Source: Niebla homalea (Eukaryota; Ascomycota; Lecanoromycetes; Lecanorales; Ramalinaceae). From it: DNA of 64,000 nt. The position numbers and the translations under genes are program-made. Below the pieces are notes generated by a model. That model worked only from the letters and a program-made list of their open reading frames with translations, was not told where the DNA came from and made no database searches. The stretch spans positions 744,001 to 808,000 of the forward strand of contig JAHGAU010000024.1 in assembly GCA_019925105.1 (NCBI GenBank). Reading direction: 5' to 3'. This document shows positions 9,807 through 19,925 of this stretch, piece by piece (the stretch's first letter is position 1; every line of letters begins with the position of its first letter).

Positions 9807-12800
9807 TCAGAACATGTGCATCTTCCCTTGCCCAGTATATATCTTGTCACGTCTTTGCCGCGTTGCCTCGTCGGAAAATGGTGTTTCAAGCTCTGCAACT
9901 CCTTCGGGAAAGGACTGCAAGTTCCAAGGCTCGCTGACCGTAATCTGAGGGGGCTCAGCTGTCGCGGGGTGAGGTTCCGGTTCCGGTTCTTGTACCAGCT
10001 GAGACTTTTGGTCCGCAGCTTTCGCAGAATACAGAGGGAGCGGCTCTAGCCCAGGGAGCTCAGCTGGTTCAATATCGTCCCCACGGAGCTCGAACCGCTG
10101 CAGGTTTCGTTCCATGTCCATTCCTGCGGCAGAGATACGCTGCCTCATGTCCTCAGCCTCAAGCTCGACCTCGTCGATTGCTGTGACTGGTTGCGGACTT
10201 GGTCCATTAATCAAGCGGTTTGCCATCCTCCTCAATCTATTTTGCGTGAGGGAATCACCAATCACGTATTCCTGACTTGAGTACGTGGATATCTTCGCTG
10301 GCCGCGGCTCCTTTGCCAGATTAGGGGCCTTCCAGTCCTTTCGACGAAGCTGCTGGCTCGGGCTACGACCGGCCCACCGATTCGAGTTGGTTTCCGTTTG
10401 TTGCCGGACTTCTGTTTGTGCCAAATCAGTTCTTGATACTAACCTCATCTTCTACCCGGAAGTTGGGACACTTGTGAACTTACTTGGTGTAGCCTGATCA
10501 TCTTCCAATAGCGATCTAGGAAATCGACTGATGGGAAGAGGCTCGCCACGACCTAAATATAGTAGGATATTTGTGTTGGCGAGTTTGTTTGACAAGTCCA
10601 CCCTGACCTGCATCCTAAAATGGCCGCGGACAGCCATGTCGCTGACGATATCTGGCGTGATATGGGCTTTCATAGCCTCCCGACCGCGGTGTTGCTCTTG
10701 TATCACGAAGTAGAGCTCTTTCGTGTCATTCAGTCTGTCCTTCAGATATTTGCCAAGCTCACGGATTTCGCGGCTTTCTGGAAGAAGCCTGCACTGGACG
10801 TGACCTAAAAAAAGAAAGTTAAACCATGTCTCCAACATATCAACAGAGCGACTGACCTTTGCAGGATATCCCTTCGCCCCCACTGCGCTCGGAAGGCACA
10901 TTTGTTCTCTCGTAATAGAAGCTGGAAGCAACCAAATGCGATGCTATCCTGAAGACCCTATCGTCACTACTCAGCATCGCTCGAGCTTTGTCGCGAAACG
11001 ACTCCATGTTCTCTACTTGGTCGATAGCTGGAGGTGGACCATCTAGTTGAGGGTTGAGCCGGTAGTATTTGATTCGTTGGTCGGATGGAGGAGACAAAAC
11101 GTTCATGTACGAATGCCATGCCTTTTCAGAGTCCAAAGACGATTTCACGTGGTCAATTGCTATCCTTGCCAGTGATTTACCGTAAGACCAAAAGCCGCTT
11201 CTGGGAGGGGGTGTTTCTGCCGCTGTTGTCCCTCCAGCCGCGTTGTAGCAGGTCCCTAGTGACAGTATCAGATCTGGGTGCTCTCTGGATAGACTCGGCC
11301 AGACAAGTTTTCTTTCCATATCGGCAATCCGAACTGGGTTATTGTGGTATATCGCGCCATCTAGGTAGACTCTGTTCGTTGGATCGTGATGGAAAGGCTT
11401 GAAGATCCGTGGGGCTGCAGAAGTCGCTCGAGCTCTGTGACATGATTAGCATTGTGAATCAAAGGTACTTGACGTAACGTACGCTTCCCACGTCTTGAGC
11501 TCGAGAGACGCACGTTCTGGTCTTTGAAATTGATATGGCACTTCCGGGGATCAGCAAGCTACATCAATTTCGTTGCCGCTGACATCACTTACGCTTTTCC
11601 TTGCATGGCCGGTTGTAATTAGAGAAGACGACAGGGTCACCGGTCGTCGAAGTTGCGGTAACAGCCACCTTTACGTCTGCTCATTTCTGGAGTCAGCATT
11701 TTCGTACGTGATCAAAGCTTCGAGAATGAGCCAACTTTGAGGCTCTTCTACGAACTCAAATGAGGTTTGAGCCTCTCTGACAACGATCTGCTCGAAGACA
11801 GTGCGTTTGGGGAAAATTAAGTAAGAAGAGATTGCGTACCATTGCCTAATGTGTGAGGTCGAGGTCCCCCAAAGAGGTATTCTGACTCCGAAAAAGCGGA
11901 AATTAGGGCCTCTTGAAATGGTCTCGTCTCATACTGAGAATGATTATAGCTGTTGACAAGCCAACTGGCACCTGGGATACTGCTCATGATTCTCTTCGTA
12001 AAAGCCTTTTCGCACAAAGCCTCAAATTGATGGGTGCATTCCTCGACCGACCAATTTCTGTTGGCAAGGCCCAAAGCAATCAAGCCTCCTGTGCTGCGAG
12101 GGTACAGTGTTTAGTATTCAATACGAATCTCTGGAACGAGACTACTCACCTTGTGCCCACGATGAGATCCAAAAAGCATTGAATCGGCAATTGACCGCCC
12201 AATGCATGCTCGATCTGCCTCAAGGTTTCCAGCTCGACGATACCTCTCATCCCGCCTCTAAGTCGGTGTTAGCTAAGGAATTCGGCGAGACGGCAATTTT
12301 CTCACCCGTCCAAAGTCAATATACGAATACCAGCAGTCGCAGGCTTCAGAATCACGCGCCAGGATCCATATTTTGGTCGATATAAGGATTCCATCGGACA
12401 GCCATCTAATTCAACACAGGATCGATTCTTGAAGTAGTGTCCATATGCCTGGAGGCAATTTGTGCAGAGAATGTGCCCACAGGGCAAAGCGTGCTCAGGA
12501 GGTTCGAATAAGCAAGAAAAGCAAGTAGAATGTGAAACGAAAGCTCCAGCGCGGCCCTTGGCGCTGTGCTTGTAGAAAAGAGCCATGACTTGTTCCTTGT
12601 GGATTTCTGCGGCCACCTGCGCTTCATCCTCGCCACTTTTTTTCTGGAGACCCTCGCGGAGGGTGTTTTGTAGCTCGTCCAGACGATAGTACACGTTCCA
12701 CTCAAACCTCTCCCAATATGATTCGAACGAGAATTCCGATACATATCCACCAACAGCGAAGACCTTGCCATTCTTCAATTGATGCCCTTTGGAACCGTGC

Positions 12801-15289
12801 TATTGGAAAGTTTTCGCATTAGCCCCAACTGAACACATGAGAAGAATGTCTGCACGATAGCACTTACTCCGCTGCGAACGTTCACACACCTCGCTCCGCC
12901 ACCCGGCTTCACAAATTCGCACGGCCAATGACGATCGCAGAAATTCTCAAGAGCGGCCTGGAGGTGTTCTCGATATTGGGGAAATATTTGCTCGGCAGTA
13001 CCTATCTTCATTAGCCAGCCTCGTGTGCAGATGCAATCTTCGTACCCCAAATTCTGGATCTTGCAGAGTCCAGCATGATACAAGAAGCTACCATGTAACT
13101 GAGCTCTATGAAGATGGCATCAGCGTCTAGCTCGTTTTCCCAGACTTCCATCAGATTCAAAGCCAGTTTGAGGATGTTGCCACCGAAATCAAGCGGGATT
13201 GGACTATTGACAAAAGATGCCTGAACAAAATCGAAAGGACTCTCGAGATCACGCGCGAAATGATCGAAGGCGAATTGAAGATAGGGTTGAAGCTCGTTGG
13301 CATCGAGGAGCATTCTCAATTCGGCCTTTCGTTCCCTCGCAAAGTCGCAATTCATCTTGATATTGCGGTACAGTTTCACGATTTGCCCCTGTATCAGGTT
13401 CGGTCGACCCCGTGTAGGAACTCGCACGACCTTTACGGAAGCGTAGTAAGAGTAGAGTAATTGCTCCAGAGTCTCAATCTGGCGGTGTCGATCACGCCAA
13501 TATTGGGCGCACTTCTTGAAGATGACATTCTGGAACACTGTCCTTGATAGGGAGGCGAACAAAGACTTCGTCGCGGTTTGCATGTCCCAGAGATTTTCGT
13601 CGATATCATTCTCCGACGCATTCAATACAACAATGGCATGTGGCAAAGCGGGCTGGTTCGAAGACTTCTCAAGGGATGCGGCGGCCCACTCCACAAGTTT
13701 TTCGAAAACGCTTTCGATAACCCTACAACGAACATGATTAAGTAAACCGTTCATGACCATTTAGGGATCGCGAACCTTGGGTTCTTGAGAACAAACACTA
13801 CTACGTCAGAGAATGTGTATAACAGGCGGGGGTACATATGAGAAACAGCGAAGGCCCTGCTCCGTTTCGTGGCCGTGTTCGCCCATGTTATTTCTCTTTC
13901 CGATGTGTGTAGGGCTTTTTGCACATTTCGTTCAAACGAACCAATGCGACCACCCTTGTGTACTTTCTCCCTCTTCCGGAAACGAGAGGCAATTGGCTCA
14001 CGCTCCCCACCGTCTAAGCCCTCGCAGTCGGCGTAGAGGATGGGATTATAGTAATGCGCGGACTGGGGATCTGAGTATAGATGTACATCGCCAGATGTTG
14101 GAACATCCACCTATGATCTCACGATATCAGCGTCATGCAGTAAGCTAGGAACCTCAAGACTATGTGCTTTGCAGGGGGTAAGAATGACAAGACGTCGAGC
14201 TTCGCTGAATTATGAGGCGCAGAGTATATACGGACCCCAACATTTCCAATAACGGGCGTGGGGAACGAGTTGCCCTCTTTTGTGAACAAGTCGATGACGA
14301 GTTTAATGATGGTGCTCTTGCCTGCTCCTATTAGGTGTCAGCAAGAGGCCAGCGAGACAAGCGCGGGGGACGTTACCTGTTTGTCCCACGAAGGATACAA
14401 GGCTGGGGTATCGGCGGTCATGTGGGCCTGCGTTCCACTGAGGATTATATTCTGACGACCGTGCTGGGGCACCATTCATGATGGTCGCATAGCGTCCGTA
14501 GTCCCGGAAGAAGGGATTTTCCGCATCTTCTGAGGGATCCCAGGTAATGCCAAACCAAGTGGTATCCTCATCGCTCTTATGTAATTTCTCCTGCTCTGAA
14601 GTATCAGGTTTCGCATCTAAAGCGGCTTTGATCTTCTTTGCGACTTGTTCATTTGTCCTTTCATGAGGGACCGATCCCGGACCTAAGGCCTTTTTCTTGT
14701 GTGGGATTTGCCTTTTCCAACAGTCCTGGCAGAAGATGCTGTCACAGACATTGCAATAGTCTCGAAGATCGCCATGCTCGTCGCATTGGTCGCACATCTG
14801 CTTGAAGGATCCCTGGCGGCTGCGGCTCAATGTGCGCACCCGGCGATACCATGTTTCCCTTGAGATCAGAAGGTTAGCAAATACCAAAGGGATTACAATG
14901 CTGTCAATCAAGTACCTCGGATCATGGAGGATGCTGGCATTTCTCCCTGCTCTCGATGGGGGAGCGTTGCTCTCCTGCCCATCACTTCTTGCATTTATAG
15001 TCACATCATCCAAGTCAAGCAGACTGACTTCTTGTGCAATCATGTGGTAATTCCTGCTATGAATCAGCTCTCGCTTTCACACTTATTCGCTGCTCTTCTC
15101 TTACGATCCAGTCTGCCCTTTACCAACGCTTTCGCCATGTCGATTTGCCCGGCTGGGTGATAAGTGGCCAGGCGCAGTGAGTGGATGAACTTGAGGCGTT
15201 GAAGGGCGTGAATTGATCTGTATTAGGTCTTCCTCAGGCTGTAACAATTGTAAATCATTGGAGTAGCTTGGAACGAACGACATCTGCAA
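9807..15289 (-). CDS. GTPase-RING-patatin multidomain phospholipase
   Basis: Exons: 15289-15124, 15069-14916, 14858-14377, 14327-14236, 14110-13776, 13722-13046, 13001-12868, 12799-12306, 12257-12150, 12093-11840, 11676-11593, 11540-11483, 11434-10857, 10804-10484, 10438-9807. These give 1522 residues and all phases agree. Order of parts: Cys pairs C129/C132, C142/C145 and C150/C153, a B-box-like zinc site; P-loop GQTGAGKST at about 265-273; DCEG at 326-329, like the DxEG of GBP-type GTPases; RING-like finger C773-C776-C787-H789-C792-C795; patatin domain with LDGGGMRG at about 842-849, GTSTGG with nucleophile Ser881, and DGA with Asp1038. The Ser-Asp dyad is complete, so lipid hydrolase activity is expected. 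The C-terminal 200 residues look disordered. The role is unknown. The weakest points are the first intron (54 nt, poor branch site) and the 163-nt intron 11677-11839. Confidence 0.85.
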
Positions 15290-16148
15290 TGAACCAGCTA
15301 AATCGTTCGCCCTTCACTTAGGGCAGTAGCGAGAGCGAGGGCAGAAACAAAGATTCAAATCTCAGCAGCATACGATATTTACTGAAATGGGAAAACAAGA
15401 ATTGGCAGGAGTTTCCAAGCTGGGCTTTTGTATCTGCCTCAGCCTCGCGAGCGTGGGCTAGGAGCGGAGACGGCGTCAAGCATTGGCAAAGTCGAAACGG
15501 GAGGTATTTAGCTACATTTGAATAGGTTACAGTATCGTCAAATCAATTACTTTTAATAGCCTTGCAACGTCACCTTGGTGGATGCCATCTGCCTTGCAAC
15601 GTCACCTTGGTGGAGGCATCTGCCTTACATGCTGCTTGCTGCTGGGTACGAAAAGGTTGGACGACTGAATGTCGAAAATCTGATGAGCAGGATCATGGGA
15701 AGTTGTGACATTGCGAACCAGAGCTCGAATGAATACGGGTACTGAAAAGATTGGTCCAATATCAGGCTGTGCGCAAGGCTGGGAGAAAACTTCGTGTGAT
15801 TGATTCTGTCTTTTGAGAACGTAATTCGGTAACTACGAGCGTTGATCACAGGAGGAACAGCCCCTTTGTAACGACTTCACTCGCGCCAGCTTCATCAGGC
15901 ATTGTGATTGGAATTTGTCAATGCAGGTGCAGTCGAGTAAGTGTGAATCATAGGCTCGGACTGTAGCTGAAAATCACAGCCCAAGGCTGATCCCCCCCCC
16001 GGCCCGCCGTTCCCCACAGGCCAACCTCGGGGATGCTCGCGCGTTTACAAGCAGCGGCATGGAAGGTTTGTCACTCTGCGAAAGGATCATGCATCGAGAT
16101 CTGGAGGCTCATTGATCTAGTCGTCTGGATAGAGTCGTATCTACTATT
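15290..16148. other. Divergent intergenic region
   Basis: Upstream of both the GTPase-patatin gene (minus) and the PX gene (plus), so it should hold both promoters. Besides a 32-bp tandem duplication near 15.6 kb, only short frames are present. Nine consecutive C lie near 15992-16000. Confidence 0.5.
15561..15623. repeat. 32-bp imperfect tandem duplication
   Basis: Two adjacent copies start CTTGCAACGTCACCTTGGTG at 15561 and 15593. The first is 32 bp. The second is 31 bp, with one base missing and one change in its 3' third. It lies in non-coding DNA between two divergent genes. Confidence 0.9.
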
Positions 16149-16828
16149 TTGCACAGACCCACTCGCACGCAATACCCATGGATGGCGTCGGTGACCAACG
16201 GCAGTTTCGACCAACATATCGGCATAGAGTCTGCTGATGGCAGTCTTGATGAAGACGCGGCAGGACACAGCGAGGCGCCAATAGACAAGCCTTCTTCGAT
16301 TGAGACTCCACCACACTGGCTTCATAGACGCCAAGTGTCGTATGCCTCAATCATCGACAATAAACCTCCTCCAATCACCTTGGAAGACCACACCGAAGAC
16401 ACATCATCAGGACAAGCAGATGCTGTGTGGGCCAAGGCCATATATATTGAAGACTTTGTGGTTGTCTCCGGCAATGTGCCAAGTGTGGGCAGCTTCGTTG
16501 TCTGGCACTGCAAAATCGATACTCTGGATGGGGGTTCGATGGTCATCCGCAAGAGATACTCAGAGTTCCATGACTTGCGGCAGAGACTTCTGATAACGTT
16601 TCCAAATTCGTCAGGAGCAATGCCTCCTTTTCCTCCTAAGAGCATGATATATAGATTCCGCCCGAGCTTTTTAGAGAAACGGAGGGTGGGTCTGGGATAT
16701 TGGCTGACGTATGTTCCCCATGCGATTCACAAGGTGGCGCAAGCACCCAGCTTATATAATATAGATGCATCCTCCTTAATCCCGAATTCTCGTCAGCGCC
16801 CGTCACTAAAGAGTTTATCTTCGGGTGA
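16149..16828 (+). CDS. YPT35: PX-domain protein, Ypt35-like
   Basis: Exons 16149-16708 and 16765-16828 give 207 residues. The 56-nt intron interrupts the sequence between YWLT and CILLNPEF, and the spliced C-terminus ends KEFIFG. The N-terminal 95 residues are variable. The PX domain spans about residues 96-207 and includes the basic phosphoinositide-binding stretch IRKRYSEFHDLRQRL and the Pro-rich loop PPFPPKSM. Family knowledge: yeast Ypt35 is an endosomal/vacuolar PX adapter that recruits Vps13 through a short N-terminal motif. The C-terminal LNPEF..(S/A)PVTKEF block matches that family. An alternative start exists at the ATG 11 codons downstream. Confidence 0.78.
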
Positions 16829-17857
16829 AAGGGCAAAAGAGCGATGAAGTGCATTGACTTTGCTCTGGAGGCACTTGATGCCGACATCGAATCGCACCTA
16901 CGAATATTGCACATTCTGAAATGCAGCTGGAGAATCTCGCCATGATAGCAGCCGGCCAAAGTGGCCTGATTGAGCACGTACATCTCCGTGCAGAGTATGT
17001 CTTCATGGAACACCACGAGGGCTAAAACACGTTGGTCTTGATAGGGAAGCAACTTCAATCCGACAGACTCTTCGTCACACAAGTCCCTGTTAGGTCCCTG
17101 TTAGGCAGATGTTGCAAGCATCGCAAGGACAGTTCAGCTGTGATCCTAGGCCTGTTGCTTCCGAGCAGCAATTGGGCATGATAATTGTCCTTGGTGCAAG
17201 ACTTCTGCGAAGACGCTCCTGATGAGGTATGATCCACCTGCCTCTTATCTTGCACAACGGCTGATGTCAAGATCTGCTTCTTAGCGGGAGGAACGAATTC
17301 TCGATGGGTGCCTCATTGCGACCTGGGCTTACGAGGGATGGCATGCCGGAGAAAGACTGCAAACTCATCGATATTTGGTCGAACGCACCAGAGAGTTCCA
17401 TGCTTTCGCTTTGAATCATCTGCCTTGAAAGGCATTAAGCTATTTGAAAGGACGGCGGAGAAACATACCGCAAGAACCTATGAATGGCACAGCCAAGTGT
17501 AGGTGATTTCTTGGATTCGCCAGCATCTCAAAAGAGATGCGGACACGAACTGAGGATGTTATTATCACAAAAGCCGACAGTACGCTTTGTGGTTTGTCGT
17601 GAATGAGTCAAGTATCAATGAAGCTGGATGGTTGTGAATAGGGAGCGTGGTTCATCTTGACACATTCATTATCCCTGGCGGCGCTTGTCGTGGGTCCCCA
17701 GGTTTTGTAGTTTCAGGCATTAAAAGCGTCAATGGGAACAACCCCTAACAGGAGCAGCCAAAACGTATGCACAGGGCCATGTAAATTCTTTTAGCTCCTC
17801 AAGCGACAACACCAGTCTTTAGACCCCAGACGATGAAAGTAATCAATCATATTCGAC
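16829..17857. other. Intergenic, about 1 kb, no gene supported
   Basis: Only short frames are present. An 11-bp unit (GTCCCTGTTAG) is directly repeated near 17083-17104. The last part is the presumptive promoter of the SAS4-like gene. Confidence 0.5.
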
Positions 17858-19435
17858 ATGGCCGTCCTTTCAAGGCCATCGCTCCGCTCCTCTGCACCCA
17901 AAAGTGTTGCTCCCAAATCGCCTGCGACCGAAGAGATCCATCAACCTGCCCTACATGAAAAACGATCACGCGATGCATCTCAAGACATTGAAAGCAACGG
18001 CTCGAACAAGAAGCTGAAGTCCACTTACAGATCGCAAACGCGTGACCTGAGCAAAGGGCCCAAGAGGCAGGCTCTCAAGAGTCTCCCCATCCGTGACAGG
18101 CAGCAATTTCCCCCCAAAATTGAGACGCATGTGGTCAAGGTGCGGAAATTGGACCCTGTGCTCGTGCAACCATCAACGAACGGCTTGAGACACTCTTCGA
18201 CTGATTCACATGAGTCCCTTCATTATGGAGTCAATCAAAATCTACCTCCTCAAGAAGTGAGGGGAGAAGAAAAGAGAAGCCTACGGTCGCATGGTGGAGG
18301 GTCAAGATCAAAGAGCGAGCTTGAGCCATACTTCAGCAATTATGAGGAGCTCATCAGCATCGAGCAAAAAGAGCCCGGTATGGGAGCCCGTTCTTTGTTG
18401 TGTGAAGACTGCTCACGGTCGAAACCAGATCTCCTCACTCCTAACACCATCCTCCATATCTACGACGAGCCCACGAAGCCAGCCTCTGCGACCTCTAATG
18501 CTTTGTCGCCCGAGAAGAGGATCAAGGGCAAAATACGGCCTTCGTCCCAAACCAATGGCAACGCTAGTCCATCAAATGTAATCGAGTGGCCCGATGAGAC
18601 CTTCACCACCCTCAACAACGCTACGAGACTCGATTTCTCCAGCTTTGACAATCCAAGCCAGAAAAGCACCACAGACCATCTTGACGACTCAGTCTACCTA
18701 AAAGTCCATGCTCGAGAAGAGAGAAAGGAGAAGCAACTTCGTAATATAGAAAAGGAGAGGGCCATGCATGAAAAGTTCCAGCTGGAGCGACTATTAGATG
18801 GATTGAGAGGCCACGACTGGCTCAGGGTCATGGGTATCAGTGGTATCACAGATGGAGACAAGAAAGCCTACGAGCCTAAGCGAGATCACTTGATCAGTGA
18901 GGTGCGCAGCTTGCTGGAGAAATTCCGGCTCTGGAAGGAAGAAGAGAAGCGACGGAAGATCGAACGCGAGGAGACAATGGACGAAGACGAGGAGGAAGCG
19001 AGTGAGGAAGACGAGGACATGGATGAGGACGAGGCATCCTATCTCCAAGATCAAGGCGGTGACTCGAGCGACGACGATCCCCCAGATTACAGCGATCTCG
19101 ATGCGTCTGCCGCCATGCAGCTTCACGTGGAGGCTAGCATGGATAAAAAAGCGCGTGCTGGTCGAAATGCGTCGAAACACCCGTCGAAGCACCCTCCTCC
19201 AAAGGCTTCGGCAATACAGAAGCCCTTCAAGTCCTTCTTTGAGAAGCCATACATGCGTGCAGCTGCCATGGGGAAGCACAGGCGGTCTGGTAGATCCATT
19301 ATGGCGTTCGGACAACCCATACCTGAAGTGGAGGAGCGGCCTTTCGAATTGCCTCCAGATGTCATGACCACCGAGGCATTACAGGAAAGCGGGAGACGCA
19401 TGAGGCGATCGAAAAGGGATAGCAAGGAGTCCTGA
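17858..19435 (+). CDS. SAS4-domain protein (silencing/histone acetyltransferase subunit)
   Basis: An open frame of 525 residues. In yeast, Sas4 with Sas2 and Sas5 forms the SAS-I complex that acetylates H4 K16. The diagnostic C-terminal block lies at about residues 285-355: EERKEKQLRNIEKERAMHEK, then LERLLDGLRGHDWLRVMGIS and YEPKRDHLISEV. The N-terminus is basic and low complexity. After the domain comes an acidic Glu/Asp stretch (residues 365-405), then a basic tail. A probable in-frame 51-nt intron at 18379-18429 would remove 17 residues and join IEQKEP to DLLTPNTILHIYDEP, which reads more like the family. The stop codon does not change. Nuclear location is inferred. Confidence 0.78.
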   Translation: MAVLSRPSLRSSAPKSVAPKSPATEEIHQPALHEKRSRDASQDIESNGSNKKLKSTYRSQTRDLSKGPKRQALKSLPIRDRQQFPPKIETHVVKVRKLDPVLVQPSTNGLRHSSTDSHESLHYGVNQNLPPQEVRGEEKRSLRSHGGGSRSKSELEPYFSNYEELISIEQKEPGMGARSLLCEDCSRSKPDLLTPNTILHIYDEPTKPASATSNALSPEKRIKGKIRPSSQTNGNASPSNVIEWPDETFTTLNNATRLDFSSFDNPSQKSTTDHLDDSVYLKVHAREERKEKQLRNIEKERAMHEKFQLERLLDGLRGHDWLRVMGISGITDGDKKAYEPKRDHLISEVRSLLEKFRLWKEEEKRRKIEREETMDEDEEEASEEDEDMDEDEASYLQDQGGDSSDDDPPDYSDLDASAAMQLHVEASMDKKARAGRNASKHPSKHPPPKASAIQKPFKSFFEKPYMRAAAMGKHRRSGRSIMAFGQPIPEVEERPFELPPDVMTTEALQESGRRMRRSKRDSKES

Positions 19436-19925
19436 TTTGACGCGTCTTATGAGTTCGGACTTGTAGTGAGCGATCAATGGTAATGCGACTGCATGGCTGC
19501 ATGGCGAGCATCTCATCTGGGGCATAGCGCGTTGACATCTCATGTCATTTGTACTCTCCATGTAACATAATATTCCGACCATAGGTACACAAGATGCAAG
19601 AACGCATACTAGCTCATTGAATGTTTGCTGGGTATTGCCTAAAATGTTGAATGAATATCACTCGTTGAGCTGAGCATCAAACGCTCAGTCTCGGCCGAGG
19701 GCAGGCTTGGCGGAATTTGGCGTCTTCATGAGCAGCTGCGTCCTACTGAGAAGGTCCATGCCAGAGAGATTGTGTTGGACGATGACCTCGTGAAGTCTCT
19801 ACACACCAATATAAGATACGTATACGGGAGAAGCATTGTGAATTGTGACTCACTCCGAACCTCGCCACACCTTCGGTCCTCCAATCTTCCAATCCTGAAT
19901 CCTTTACTCGTTCGACCGGACAAGC
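19436..19925. other. Intergenic between SAS4-like gene and GlnRS
   Basis: Both flanking genes are on the plus strand. This stretch should hold the SAS4 3' UTR and the GLN4 promoter. Only antisense or short frames were seen. Confidence 0.5.
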
